Notes: generated by a model not told the origin, from the sequence alone. A DNA stretch of 46,023 bases from Dehalococcoidia bacterium (GCA_022823505.1 JAJEIA010000021.1:1-46023); one strand, 5' to 3'. Positions 37,160 to 45,508 are shown, numbered from the stretch's first letter. Program-made: numbers and translations.

Positions 37160-38041
37160 CTAGGCCTTGTGATCGAAGTAGCCGTTCTCGATGTGCTCGC
37201 GGATGGTGCTGGCAACAAGTTCGGGGCGCTGCAAGGGTACGTCGTGGATGCTGTCATCCAGCCAAACCGTCTTGCTCACCGGCAACAGCGACGCCGCTTT
37301 GGCGATGGATTCCTCTCGTCGGAACCGGCGATCCATAGCGTCCGGCGTGGACTGCCGCGCCGGCAGCATCAGCACCGGACATTGCAGCGTGGGGTAGAGC
37401 TGTGACGGCTTGTGATCCCACAGCGCGTCGATGATCCGCAGGTGGTTCTCCCGCCGCAGGTTGGACTGAATGGTTCCGTCCTCCAGCACGCGGAAGTTGG
37501 CCAGCACCGCCTCGACGATCGTTTCGGAGGGGTTGGGCCCGAAGCGCGCGCCCTCTTTCACCCGCGCTCGCATCATCTCGGGCGTAAAGCCGGTGAAAAT
37601 CGGCGGGGCCATGTCTTCCCGCGCCTGTTCCAGGGACCAGCCGGGTCTTGCCGACGGCTCGATGGTGCCGCCGTCCACGAATATCAGGCCGGCTGCCAGG
37701 TCGGGCTTGGCCGCCGCCAGTTCCAGCGCAACGTCTGCGCCCCACGAGTGGCCCACGATGACGGGACGTTCCCATCCCAGGGAATCTATGAACTGCGCCG
37801 CGTCGCCCGACACGGTGGCAAAGTCGTACCCTCCGTCCACCTGCGCCGACAGTCCGTGGCCCCGTTGGTCCAGCGCCGCGACCCGGAAATCCTGCGCCAG
37901 CAGCGGCGCCACCAGGTCCCAGATGTGGCAGGTTGACGCCAGTCCGTGCAGCAGCAGGACCGGCCGCCCGTCGCCGCCCCAGTCACGGTAGTGGAAGGGC
38001 AGTCCACGCAGGTCGATGTAGCAATCACTGGGGGTGGGCAT
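37160..38041 (-). CDS. Alpha/beta hydrolase
   Basis: A 293-residue alpha/beta-fold hydrolase: the oxyanion segment LLLHGLASTCHIWD, the nucleophile elbow GHSWGADVA, acid in the LMLPARQ region and a late His in DDSIHDVPLQRP. Substrate unknown. ATG 38041 is preceded by AGGAG at good spacing. It ends 54 nt upstream of the NHL propeller start, on the same strand, so both may be one operon. Confidence 0.9.
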   Translation of the reverse strand: MPTPSDCYIDLRGLPFHYRDWGGDGRPVLLLHGLASTCHIWDLVAPLLAQDFRVAALDQRGHGLSAQVDGGYDFATVSGDAAQFIDSLGWERPVIVGHSWGADVALELAAAKPDLAAGLIFVDGGTIEPSARPGWSLEQAREDMAPPIFTGFTPEMMRARVKEGARFGPNPSETIVEAVLANFRVLEDGTIQSNLRRENHLRIIDALWDHKPSQLYPTLQCPVLMLPARQSTPDAMDRRFRREESIAKAASLLPVSKTVWLDDSIHDVPLQRPELVASTIREHIENGYFDHKA

Positions 38042-38081
38042 GGGCAGTCTCCTGGCGGCATTTTAGCACGGGGGTGGCTGA

Positions 38082-38087
38082 TATAAT
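38082..38087 (+). promoter_or_regulatory. Candidate -10 box for the monooxygenase-domain gene
   Basis: TATAAT lies 63 nt before ATG 38150. A -35 hexamer at correct distance is not obvious. Confidence 0.4.
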
Positions 38088-38149
38088 TTCGGCCGTCGGC
38101 CAACCCCAACGGTTTCGCGCCGCCCCAATTTACAGGAGGAATCCCGATC

Positions 38150-38488
38150 ATGTACGCCATTTTCGTCACCATCAACATCAAGGACGGCTACGCTGACGAG
38201 TTCGCCAGCGCCAGCCTGGGCGACGGCCAGGGCAGCGTCCGCGACGAGGAAAACTGCTTCCGCTTCGACATCCTGCGCAGCCCGGACAATCCCAACCAGT
38301 TCTACCTGTACGAGGTGTACGCCAACCGCGAGGCCCACGCCACCCACCGCGAGCAGCCCCATTATGTCGCCTGGCGCTCCGCCGTGGAGCACATGTTTGA
38401 AGGCGACCTTGGCCGCGTTGAGATGGAGACCGTGTTCCCCTCCGACGCCGGCTGGAAGGCGCAGAAACCCGGCCTCGTCAACTGGTAG
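38150..38488 (+). CDS. Antibiotic biosynthesis monooxygenase (ABM) domain protein
   Basis: A 112-residue dimeric alpha+beta-barrel protein of the ABM/YgiN type: MYAIFVTINIKDGYADEF, ENCFRFDILRSPDNPNQFYLYEVYANREAHATHR and HYVAWRSAVEHM. Members act on quinones or polyketides without cofactor, or are of unknown role. ATG 38150 is preceded by AGGAGGA. A palindromic repeat follows the stop. Confidence 0.88.
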   Translation: MYAIFVTINIKDGYADEFASASLGDGQGSVRDEENCFRFDILRSPDNPNQFYLYEVYANREAHATHREQPHYVAWRSAVEHMFEGDLGRVEMETVFPSDAGWKAQKPGLVNW

Positions 38489-38498
38489 GCGGAGCTGT

Positions 38499-38602
38499 CA
38501 GAATCAGGATTCCGGGATTTTGGGATTGACCGGGTGGGGGCTTTTTGCCGTGGAGTAATCCCAATCTTGGGCATCCTCCAATCCTGACAATCCTGATTCA
38601 GA
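38499..38602. repeat. Palindromic repeat element with GAATCAGGATT ends
   Basis: The left arm (GAATCAGGATT at 38501-38511) and right arm (AATCCTGATTC at 38589-38599) are exact reverse complements, and further inside GGGATT and AATCCC also match. The unit of about 104 bp lies between two genes and has no coding potential. No flanking duplication is visible. Confidence 0.6.
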
Positions 38603-38609
38603 CCAACGA

Positions 38610-39218
38610 TTGTCTCGCAAGACGTCGCGACAAATCGCAAAGCGTTCTACCGTGCTCAAACCGTTCGCCCCTCGTGACCTCGATGCGATAGCAGCTATCG
38701 CGGTGGCGGCGTCAATCATGCTGGCCATCTTCGCGTGGACGGCTAAGACGGCCGTCGCGGACCCGGCCGACATCGGCCACACCAACTGGGGCTGGAAGCT
38801 GTGGCAGATCGGCCCGCTGGTCATGGGGTTCGTCGGTGTCTGGTGGTTCTGGCTCAGCACGCGGCGGGTCGCGTGGGTGCGCAGCCTGGCCCTGGCGGTG
38901 CTGGCGCTGGCCGTATTCATCAACGCGTACACCGGCGCGTTCGGCGACTACTGGGGCGAGGTTTGGCGCACCGTCAACCCGCTGTTCATCGCCTCGTGCA
39001 GCGTGTCGGCGGTGGCGCTATGGCGGTGCGGCTGCACGGCCGGCAAGGTGGGCACAATCGTGCCGGCTGGCCTGGGCGCCGTCGTGTTCGCCAACGCCTA
39101 CTTTCTGAACGTCGGCGTGCTCTGGGACATCCTGGACCCGGTGCGCATTCTCACCGAACTCACCTGGGCCGCCGTCGCCAACAAGGCCAACGTCGCCGGC
39201 CCTGCCGCCTCGGAGTAG
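38610..39218 (+). CDS. Membrane protein of unknown function
   Basis: Up to 202 residues with five probable membrane helices (for example DAIAAIAVAASIMLAIFAW, IGPLVMGFVGVWWFWL, LALAVLALAVFINAYTG, PLFIASCSVSAVALW and AGLGAVVFANAYFLN). Between them a GDYWGEVWRT loop. No family recognised. Start is uncertain: TTG 38610 or GTG 38652 (VLKPFAPRD), neither with a good ribosome site. It ends 5 nt before the MGMT-like gene. Confidence 0.7.
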   Translation: MSRKTSRQIAKRSTVLKPFAPRDLDAIAAIAVAASIMLAIFAWTAKTAVADPADIGHTNWGWKLWQIGPLVMGFVGVWWFWLSTRRVAWVRSLALAVLALAVFINAYTGAFGDYWGEVWRTVNPLFIASCSVSAVALWRCGCTAGKVGTIVPAGLGAVVFANAYFLNVGVLWDILDPVRILTELTWAAVANKANVAGPAASE

Positions 39219-39223
39219 TTCCG

Positions 39224-39580
39224 GTGGACGATGCCCCCGCCGTACCGCCGGTGTACGAGCGTGTGCTGGAGGTGGTCCGGCAAATCCCACGCGGTCAGGT
39301 GGCGACCTACGGGCAGATCGCGCAGATCGTCGGCGGCTGCACGCCCCGCATGGTCGGCTTCTGCCTGGCGTCGCTGGGTAGGTATGCCGACGACCAGCGC
39401 CCGGACGTGCCCTGGCAGCGGGTGATCAACGCCCAGGGCAAGATCAGCCCCCGCGGCGAGGGCCTGGGCGCCCTGCTCCAGCGCGAACTCTTGGAGCAGG
39501 AGGGCGTCGAGTTCAGCGACACCGACCGCGTCAGCTTCCGCCGCTTCGGCTGGCTGGACCCGTATGAGGGGGAAGAGTAA
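39224..39580 (+). CDS. Alkyltransferase-like (ATL/MGMT-fold) DNA-binding protein
   Basis: A 118-residue protein with the DNA-binding domain of O6-alkylguanine methyltransferase: VYERVLEVVRQIPRGQVATYGQIAQIVGG, RMVGFCLASLG and PWQRVINAQGKISPRG. The alkyl-acceptor Cys of MGMT (PCHRVI) is replaced by Trp (PWQRVI), which defines the alkyltransferase-like group that flags O6-alkylguanine for nucleotide excision repair instead of repairing it directly. The start is GTG 39224; no other start gives the whole domain. Confidence 0.9.
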   Translation: MDDAPAVPPVYERVLEVVRQIPRGQVATYGQIAQIVGGCTPRMVGFCLASLGRYADDQRPDVPWQRVINAQGKISPRGEGLGALLQRELLEQEGVEFSDTDRVSFRRFGWLDPYEGEE

Positions 39581-39591
39581 TCCCCCTCGTC

Positions 39592-39611
39592 GTTCCTGCG
39601 AAAGCAGGAAC
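39592..39611. repeat. Short hairpin repeat (GTTCCTGC GAAA GCAGGAAC)
   Basis: An 8-bp perfect stem with a GAAA tetraloop, 11 nt after the stop of the ATL gene. The sequence resembles a widespread intergenic repeat type reading CGTCATTCCYGCGAAAGC in other bacteria. It may also end the transcript. Confidence 0.55.
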
Positions 39612-39719
39612 CCAGCTGCCTCGCGCTTGGCAAGCCTCGCGGTAACCTGGGCTTTTCAAGACCGGCTCGCGCTGAAATTGTGGTCAAGCGTCAGAACGTC
39701 AAGACCAGGAAGCGCAGCG

Positions 39720-39804
39720 TGGTGGGGAAGGCGGGACTCGAACCCGCACGCCCAAGGGCACATGATCCTAAGTCATGCTCGTCTGCCAATTCCGACACTT
39801 CCCC
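39720..39804 (-). tRNA. tRNA-Leu (UAG)
   Basis: Acceptor GGGGAAG pairs with CTTCCCC, D-loop GGCAGAC, anticodon stem CATGA/TCATG with loop CTTAGGA (anticodon TAG, decoding CTA), a long variable arm typical of class II tRNA-Leu, T-loop TTCGAGT and an encoded CCA after discriminator A. Confidence 0.95.
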
Positions 39805-39841
39805 GCGACAGCCGGCGGCGCAGCCATCCTTAAATGAAAAA

Positions 39842-39917
39842 TGGTGACCCGCCTCGGGGTCGAACCGAGAACCTGCTGATTAAGAGTCAGCTGCTCTGCC
39901 AGTTGAGCTAGCGGGCC
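39842..39917 (-). tRNA. tRNA-Lys (CUU)
   Basis: Acceptor GGCCCGC pairs with GCGGGTC (one G-T pair), anticodon stem GCTGA/TCAGC with loop CTCTTAA (anticodon CTT), T-loop TTCGACC and an encoded CCA, followed by five T. It lies 37 nt from tRNA-Leu on the same strand, probably one transcript. Confidence 0.95.
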
Positions 39918-39992
39918 AGACCATCGCGCCGGAACGCAGATTCAGGCTACCAACAACGCTTAAAGGTGTCAATCACCGCGTATTGGAAAACA

Positions 39993-41372
39993 TCATCTCC
40001 CGATGCCATCCGTTGACAATAATTCCAGCCTTCGCACTGCTTCCCCGAACCCACTCAGACCCATACGGTATTGCCTATCGCGCCACATGGTTTGAACATG
40101 GTTCACTACTTGAGATCCAAGCGTCCCTTCCGGACTTTGTACATATCCCTCCAAAAGTGGCGATTGTAGTTCTTCGGCACCGAGGCCACTTACATAGTCG
40201 GGCTGGCAGGCTACAATGATAGCTGCCTCGATTATCGCACCGTATCTGGTTCCGCGATATGCGCTCATGCTTGGATCTCGGAATACCGCCTCAGCCACCG
40301 TGATGTCAGCAACCTCTCCTCCTATGAAACGCATATAAATCTCGCGGTCGTTCATCCTCAGAATCAACGCCACCACTGACGTGATAGCGACCGCTGCAGC
40401 CGGCTCATTAAACAGTGCAAGCATCATCCCGAGTCGATTGACCGCTTGGTTCGCAGACCTCAGGCTGACACTGGGCAGCATCAAAAATTCGCGCAGGGCG
40501 CCGATCCCGGCACCTATCACGTGACCGTCTAGTCTGCCTTGCGCATTGAAATCTACAACATCCAGTTGGCGTGTTGAAAGCAGGCTGGTCACAAAACGTT
40601 GACGATTTGGTTCGGGCAGTATGAAATCTTGATCAAAAAACCGCTCCAAATAGCCGTCCGCATCGAAATCAGCTCCATAAAGGACTCTGATCGAATGAGC
40701 CAACTGCGAGCGGTTAACAGCCAACACGAACACGATGTGGTCGACCATGAACCAGTGTTTGGCTATCTCCAGCAGTTCAACCGCGTACGAAGGGCGACAA
40801 CGGTCGAGCTCGTCGATGATCACGACCAACTGGTGACCGTCATGGCCTTCTGATAGGGCTTGTGCGGCTTTTGACAAGTTCGCTTTGAACTGGCGAAAAT
40901 CATCTCGAACTCTCTGGTAGGTGGAGACCCTGTCTTCTCTGAAGTGGTCGATCGTGTCCTCGACTGCCCCTGCAATCGCATTCCCCAAGATAGGGATGGG
41001 TTTAAAAAGATTAGGCAGTATCCTAATCGCAATCTCGTTAGCGGTCTCCTTCAGCGACCTCGAGTCTTCCTCGCCCAAAGCCTCAGCCAACTCAGTGATC
41101 AGCGCAACCATGGGATCACCGGCGAAGTCGGTCTCCCAAGCGTTGAACGCGACTATCGGAAAACCCTGCTTCTGCAGGTGGCGAGACCACATATTGAGGA
41201 AAGTGGTTTTCCCGGCACCCCATTCAGCATCGATCGCAATTGCGCCTGGTCCCTCGATATTGCCTATGATGCGCGTGAGAACTTCAGCAGCGTCTTTGCG
41301 GCCCAGAAGATCGTTTTTGAAAGGGTCATCTTCGGGTACTTCGAGATCCGGCGGTTGAATGCGTATCGCCAT
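39993..41372 (-). CDS. KAP family P-loop NTPase
   Basis: A 459-residue protein with a KAP-type nucleotide domain: Walker A DAEWGAGKTTFLN (about 48-60), the KAP-specific PIVAFNAWETDFAGDP and Walker B LVVIIDELDRCRPSYAVELLE. The region around 300-350 is hydrophobic enough for helices in some KAP proteins but no clear membrane insertion is seen. KAP NTPases occur in defence and membrane-associated signalling. A retropepsin-like gene lies 36 nt upstream on the same strand, so the two may be one unit. Base composition is AT-richer than many neighbours. Confidence 0.88.
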   Translation of the reverse strand: MAIRIQPPDLEVPEDDPFKNDLLGRKDAAEVLTRIIGNIEGPGAIAIDAEWGAGKTTFLNMWSRHLQKQGFPIVAFNAWETDFAGDPMVALITELAEALGEEDSRSLKETANEIAIRILPNLFKPIPILGNAIAGAVEDTIDHFREDRVSTYQRVRDDFRQFKANLSKAAQALSEGHDGHQLVVIIDELDRCRPSYAVELLEIAKHWFMVDHIVFVLAVNRSQLAHSIRVLYGADFDADGYLERFFDQDFILPEPNRQRFVTSLLSTRQLDVVDFNAQGRLDGHVIGAGIGALREFLMLPSVSLRSANQAVNRLGMMLALFNEPAAAVAITSVVALILRMNDREIYMRFIGGEVADITVAEAVFRDPSMSAYRGTRYGAIIEAAIIVACQPDYVSGLGAEELQSPLLEGYVQSPEGTLGSQVVNHVQTMWRDRQYRMGLSGFGEAVRRLELLSTDGIGR

Positions 41373-41408
41373 TCTTTCTCCTCAGGTTATGGAAATTAGT
41401 GCACCAAG

Positions 41409-41777
41409 TTATGGGGTGTCACCACCCCAACTCAGTGACAGCCACTCCGCCGGCAGCAACTGCTCGCCCACCGGGTCCACCACCAGGTTAAAAGCCCCCA
41501 TCGTCGACTTCCCCAGCAGGTAGTTCCCGTCCGGCCCGAATATAACCGGGCATGGGCGCTCGAAATCACCGATCCTGAACCGGGCAAATCCGTAGCCATA
41601 CTTCACCCGGCTTCCATCCGCCAAAATGAAGCTCAGCCGCTGCTGTAGCTCAACCCGCAGCCGCTCCATCAATGATGCCGGCAGCATCGAGTGGGCCGCT
41701 CCCGTATCCACCACCGGTTGAACCGGCGCCAGATCACCGCCTTCCAGATTACCTACCCCCAGGTCCACCTTGAACAT
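41409..41777 (-). CDS. Retropepsin-like aspartic protease
   Basis: A 122-residue single-domain aspartyl protease: PVVDTGAAHSMLP with the catalytic D24-T-G-A, flap-like strands RLSFILADGSRVKYGYG, and NYLLGKSTMGAFNLVVDP, which has the hydrophobic-hydrophobic-G (LLG) motif. This length is normal for bacterial retroviral-type proteases, which act as dimers. Substrate unknown. It sits just upstream of the KAP NTPase gene. Confidence 0.87.
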   Translation of the reverse strand: MFKVDLGVGNLEGGDLAPVQPVVDTGAAHSMLPASLMERLRVELQQRLSFILADGSRVKYGYGFARFRIGDFERPCPVIFGPDGNYLLGKSTMGAFNLVVDPVGEQLLPAEWLSLSWGGDTP

Positions 41778-41899
41778 CGACAGCCCTGATCTCTCCCAAA
41801 TCTATATCAACCGATTCTATCACTGCCGGCATCATCACCCGGCCGAACGGACGCCGCGTTGAAAAACGCGCCCATCCCCTGCTAAAATCAATGCAACGC

Positions 41900-41973
41900 T
41901 GGGGATTAGTCTAGTGGTAAGACGCCTGACTCTGGATCAGGTATCACAGGTTCGAATCCTGTATCCCCAGCCA
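41900..41973 (+). tRNA. tRNA-Gln (CUG)
   Basis: Acceptor TGGGGAT pairs with ATCCCCA, anticodon stem CCTGA/TCAGG with loop CTCTGGA (anticodon CTG), T-loop TTCGAAT, discriminator G and encoded CCA. U1-A72 start is typical of tRNA-Gln. A strong terminator follows. Confidence 0.95.
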
Positions 41974-41990
41974 TTTCTTTTGCGTCCGAC

Positions 41991-42011
41991 GCCCGCTCCG
42001 GCGGGCTTTTT
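41991..42011 (+). terminator. Intrinsic terminator of tRNA-Gln
   Basis: GCCCGC (41991-41996) and GCGGGC (42001-42006) around loop TCCG, followed by five T (42007-42011). Confidence 0.9.
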
Positions 42012-42131
42012 GATGCCAGGTCGAACGGCGCCGGCGGACGCTACCTGACGCTCCCAAGTTGCGCCCCTCTATACGCTGGGATAGACTGACTCGCGTCATT
42101 CACCGTTGATAGCGACAGCACAGGAGCCCCC

Positions 42132-43307
42132 GTGACCACCATCACCCGTACCCCCGACGAGGCCCGCAACCAGATCGTCAGCATGGTGCGCGACTTCGTC
42201 CGCCGCGACGTCGAGCCCGCTGCCGCCGACCACGACGCCAACGACACCGTCCCCTACGAGCTCATCGACCAGATGAAGGAACTCGGCCTCTTCGGCATCA
42301 ACGTGCCCGAAGAGTACGGCGGCATGGGCCTCGATTACACCACCTTCGCCATGATCTTTGAGGAGATCAGCAAGGGGTACATGGCCCTCACCGGCGCGTT
42401 GGGCACCCACCACATCCTGACCTACGTGCTCACCCACTACGGCACCCAGGAGCAGCGCGACCGCTTCCTGCCTCGCCTGGCCAGCGGCCAGATCCGCGGC
42501 GGCCTGGCCCTCACCGAGCCCGGCGGCGGCAGCGACGTGGGAGCCCTGGAGACCCGCGCCGTCAAGGACGGCGAGGAGTACGTGGTCAACGGCTCCAAGA
42601 TGTTCATCACCAACGCGGAGTCCGGCGACGCCTTCTGCCTGCTGGCCCGCACCAACCCCGACCCGTCCCTGAAGCACCGCGGCCTCTCCGCCTTCGTCAT
42701 CGAGAAGGACGGCAGCCCCGGCTTCAAGGTCGGCCGCCACCTGGACAAACTGGGCTACCGCGGCCTGGACACCTGCGAGCTCTTCTTCGAGGACTTCCGC
42801 ATCCCTGCCGATAACCTCATCGGCGGCGAGGAAAGCGTCGGCTTCGGCCAGGTAATGAGCGGCTTGGAAACCGGCCGCATCAACGTGGGCGCCCGCGCCG
42901 TCGGTGTCGCCCAGGCCGCGCTGGACGCCTCCATGCGCTACATCCAGCAGCGCGAGACCTTTGGCGTGCCCATCAGCCAGCACCAGGCCATTCAGCTCAA
43001 GATCGCCGACATGGCCACCAAGATCCAGGCCGCCCGCCTGCTGGTGTACGACGCCGCCACCAAGAAGGACAGCGGCGAGCGCATCGATCTGGAGTCCGGC
43101 ATGGCCAAGCTCTTCGCCAGCGAGGTCTGCGGCGAGGTGTCCATGGAGGCGATGCGCATCCACGGCGGCTACGGCTACACCAAGGACTTCCCCGTGGAGC
43201 GCTACTACCGCGACGCGCCCCTGATGATCATCGGCGAGGGCACCAACGAGATCATGCGCCTCGTCATCGCCCGCCAGCTACTGCGCCGCCCCGAGTACCA
43301 ACTATAG
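42132..43307 (+). CDS. Acyl-CoA dehydrogenase
   Basis: FAD-dependent alpha,beta-oxidation of acyl-CoA, passing electrons to ETF. The 391-aa protein has all three domains: an N-terminal helical part, the middle beta domain with LALTEPGGGSDVGALETRA and FITNAESGDAFCLLART, and the C-terminal helical domain with RINVGARAVGVAQAALDAS, QAARLLVYDAA, MRIHGGYGYTKDFPVERYYRD and the catalytic Glu in IGEGTNEIMRLVIARQLL. GTG 42132 has AGGAG upstream. Chain-length specificity cannot be told. Confidence 0.95.
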   Translation: MTTITRTPDEARNQIVSMVRDFVRRDVEPAAADHDANDTVPYELIDQMKELGLFGINVPEEYGGMGLDYTTFAMIFEEISKGYMALTGALGTHHILTYVLTHYGTQEQRDRFLPRLASGQIRGGLALTEPGGGSDVGALETRAVKDGEEYVVNGSKMFITNAESGDAFCLLARTNPDPSLKHRGLSAFVIEKDGSPGFKVGRHLDKLGYRGLDTCELFFEDFRIPADNLIGGEESVGFGQVMSGLETGRINVGARAVGVAQAALDASMRYIQQRETFGVPISQHQAIQLKIADMATKIQAARLLVYDAATKKDSGERIDLESGMAKLFASEVCGEVSMEAMRIHGGYGYTKDFPVERYYRDAPLMIIGEGTNEIMRLVIARQLLRRPEYQL

Positions 43308-43407
43308 GGACACGCGCGTCTAGATAAGCGTTTATTTCTGAGTCGGCTTGCACTCCTCTACCGTAACCGTTGCGAGCATTATTGGTCCTGATCCGGAGGT
43401 AATTGGC

Positions 43408-43638
43408 ATGCCGAGCAGCGGTAGACACGAAGCAATTGACGACGCATTGGACAAAGTTTGCGAAGCAATGGAGATCAGCTTCAATTTCAATTCCCGAATG
43501 TGGCAGTTGGTTGAATACCTGCATGACCATACGCACGTGCCCCTCCGGCGAGATCAATTGGATTACGTCGAGGACATTTTAAAATCCATGGAACGCAATC
43601 GAGATGAACTGCAGAGCATCGTAAATGGTTTGCGGTGA
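43408..43638 (+). CDS. Small protein of unknown function
   Basis: A 76-residue helical protein (IDDALDKVCEAMEISFNFNSR, WQLVEYLHDHTHVPLRRDQLDYVEDILKSMERNRDEL in parts). ATG 43408 is chosen because GGAGGT lies 7 nt upstream. It lies 50 nt before selD on the same strand. No family recognised. Confidence 0.7.
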   Translation: MPSSGRHEAIDDALDKVCEAMEISFNFNSRMWQLVEYLHDHTHVPLRRDQLDYVEDILKSMERNRDELQSIVNGLR

Positions 43639-43688
43639 GCCGTCGCGCTACGCTAGAACTGATTTTGCCCAAACATTTGGAGCACCAA

Positions 43689-44741
43689 ATGACCCAGACC
43701 GAAATGCCCGTCCGTCTCACCGAGCTGTCCCACTGCGCGGGTTGAGCGGCCAAGCTGAGCCTTGAGGACCTGGGCCAGGTCCTGAGTTATGTTCCCTTGC
43801 TCTCGCACCCCGACCTGCTGGTTGGGGCCGAGACGGGCGATGACGCCGCCGTTTACCGCATCAACGACGAGACGGCGCTCATTGTGACCGTCGATTTCTT
43901 CCCGCCCATCACCGACGACCCCTACGAGTACGGCGCCATCGCCGCCGCCAACTCGTTGTCCGACGTGTATGCCATGGGCGGCCGGCCGCTCATCGCGCTG
44001 AACGTGGTCGGTTTCCCCGCATCGCTGGACAAGGATATCCTCGGGCGCACCCTGCAGGGCGGCTACGCCAAGGCGGCCGAGGCCGAGTGCCTCATCGTCG
44101 GCGGTCACACCGTCGACGATCCCGAGCCCAAGTACGGCCTGTCGGTCATCGGCGTCGTCGAGCCCGGCAAGCAGGTCAGCAACGCCGGCGCGAAGGCCGG
44201 CGACGTCCTGGTGCTCAGCAAGCCCATCGGCACCGGCATCATCACCACCGCCGGCAAGCAGGGCGTGGTCGATCCCGACGTCATGGCTGGCGCCGTCGAG
44301 ACCATGGCGGCGCTCAACAAACCCGGCGCGGTGGCCATGCAGCGGGTGGGTGTCAACGCCGCGACGGACATCACCGGGTTCGGTCTCATGGGCCATCTCA
44401 AGAGCATGGTCAAGGGCAGCGGTGTTGCCGCCGAGATCAGCCTGGCCGCCATCCCCGTGCTGGCCGGTACCAGGGAACTGCTCGACCAGGGCGTCGCCCC
44501 CGGCGGCACCCACCGCAACCTGAGCAGCGTCGAAGACGTGGCGACCTGGGACGAAGGACTGAGCGACCAGGACCGGCTCCTCCTCTGCGACGCGCAAACC
44601 TCCGGAGGGCTGCTGATGTCAGTGCCGGAGGACCGCGCTGACGCCCTGGTCGCGGCCCTGCGTGACGAGGGTGCGCCCTGCGCCGCCGTGGTCGGCCGCA
44701 TCACCGACGGTCCGGCCGGAACCATCCACGCCGCCAAGTGA
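43689..44741 (+). CDS. selD: Selenide, water dikinase SelD, itself a selenoprotein (Sec at in-frame TGA 43743-43745)
   Basis: Makes selenophosphate from selenide and ATP, the selenium donor for tRNA-Sec. Starting at ATG 43689 (GGAG six bases upstream) and reading through TGA 43743 gives 350 aa, the normal SelD length. The N-terminal active site reads LTELSHCAG-U-AAKLS: U19 aligns with the catalytic Cys17 of E. coli SelD and K22 with Lys20, and Sec-containing SelD is well known. The rest is standard: DDAAVYRIND, ADVYAMGG-type NSLSDVYAMGGRPLIALN, GGHTVDDPEPKYGLSVIG, DITGFGLMGHLKSM and DAQTSGGLLMSV. A SECIS-like hairpin follows the TGA. It indicates an active selenocysteine pathway. Confidence 0.95.
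43743..43786 (+). promoter_or_regulatory. Candidate bacterial SECIS, selD
   Basis: AGGACCTG (43765-43772) pairs perfectly with CAGGTCCT (43776-43783), 8 bp, around loop GGC; the stem may extend with CTT/GAG past a bulged G (43764). The loop starts 28 nt after the TGA at 43743-43745, within the bacterial SECIS range, and opens with G. Confidence 0.7.
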
Positions 44742-44760
44742 ACCGGAGCGGAGATTTTCC

Positions 44761-45417
44761 ATGACCACATCCAACCGGCAGCAGACGACGGGCGTCCAGC
44801 CCGAGTTTGGCCTGAAACGCCCCGACCAGATCAAGATCGCGCCCCCGGGCGGCGAGAAGGTCCCGCCGGGCCAGTTCGTCGCCAAGACCTTCCCCGTGCT
44901 CACCTACGGCGACACCCCTGAGATCGACCTCGCCGCCTGGACCATTCGCGTGTGGGGTCTCGTCGAGCGGGAGATCACGCTGGACTGGGCCCAATTCTGC
45001 GCCCTGCCCCAGGTCGTGATGGACGCCGACTTCCACTGCGTGACCCAGTGGTCCGCGCTGGACCAGACCTGGGAGGGCGTGCTGGTGTCGGATCTGCTGG
45101 AGGTGGCCGGGGTCTCGCCCGACGCGAAGCACATCATGGCCCACTGCTTCGGTGACTACACCACCAACGTGCCGCTGGACCTGACGCTATCCGAGGGACT
45201 GCTGGCCCACCGACAGAACGGCGCCGAGCTGGGCAAGGACCACGGCTGGCCGCTCCGTCTGGTCATCCCCAGCCGGTACGGATGGAAATCGGCCAAGTGG
45301 GTCAACGGCATCGAGCTGATGGCCGAGGATGCGCCGGGCTTCTGGGAGCAGCGCGGCTACAACAACAACGCCGACCCCTGGCAGGAAGAACGTTTCTGGC
45401 CCGAACTGACTCGCTGA
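44761..45417 (+). CDS. Sulfite oxidase-like molybdopterin-binding protein
   Basis: A 218-residue protein made of the oxidoreductase molybdopterin-binding domain (PF00174 type): IRVWGLVEREITLDWAQF, DFHCVTQWSALDQTWEGV with the Cys (C93) that ligates Mo, HIMAHCFGDYTTNVPLD, LAHRQNGAELGKDHGWPLRLVIPS and GWKSAKWVNGIELM. It has no heme or dimerisation domain and no evident Tat signal, so it resembles cytoplasmic MsrP/YedY-like relatives in fold only. ATG 44761 follows selD by 19 nt with GGAG upstream, so the two are probably co-transcribed. Substrate unknown. Confidence 0.9.
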   Translation: MTTSNRQQTTGVQPEFGLKRPDQIKIAPPGGEKVPPGQFVAKTFPVLTYGDTPEIDLAAWTIRVWGLVEREITLDWAQFCALPQVVMDADFHCVTQWSALDQTWEGVLVSDLLEVAGVSPDAKHIMAHCFGDYTTNVPLDLTLSEGLLAHRQNGAELGKDHGWPLRLVIPSRYGWKSAKWVNGIELMAEDAPGFWEQRGYNNNADPWQEERFWPELTR

Positions 45418-45444
45418 GCGCCGGGTGCGTCGATTGGCAAAAGT

Positions 45445-45471
45445 GAGGGGCGGGTGATGAACCCGCCCCTC
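45445..45471. terminator. Hairpin of the GGGCGGGTT family
   Basis: GAGGGGCGGGT (45445-45455) pairs with ACCCGCCCCTC (45461-45471), loop GATGA, between the molybdopterin protein gene (+) and the zinc-ribbon gene (-), which converge. Similar hairpins are at 14869 and 22073. Confidence 0.7.
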
Positions 45472-45508
45472 GAATGTGGGTCGACTCGGTCGTGCGTCGA
45501 TCTATTGG

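Noticed and set aside
39307..39687. Minus-strand open frame ending in the ATL gene, with GSCFRRND
   Set aside because: It is antisense to a real gene and its recognisable part is the translation of the hairpin repeat at 39592.
39720..41973. tRNA-Sec among the tRNA genes
   Set aside because: The three tRNAs have anticodons TAG, CTT and CTG; none has the TCA anticodon or the long acceptor arm of tRNA-Sec.
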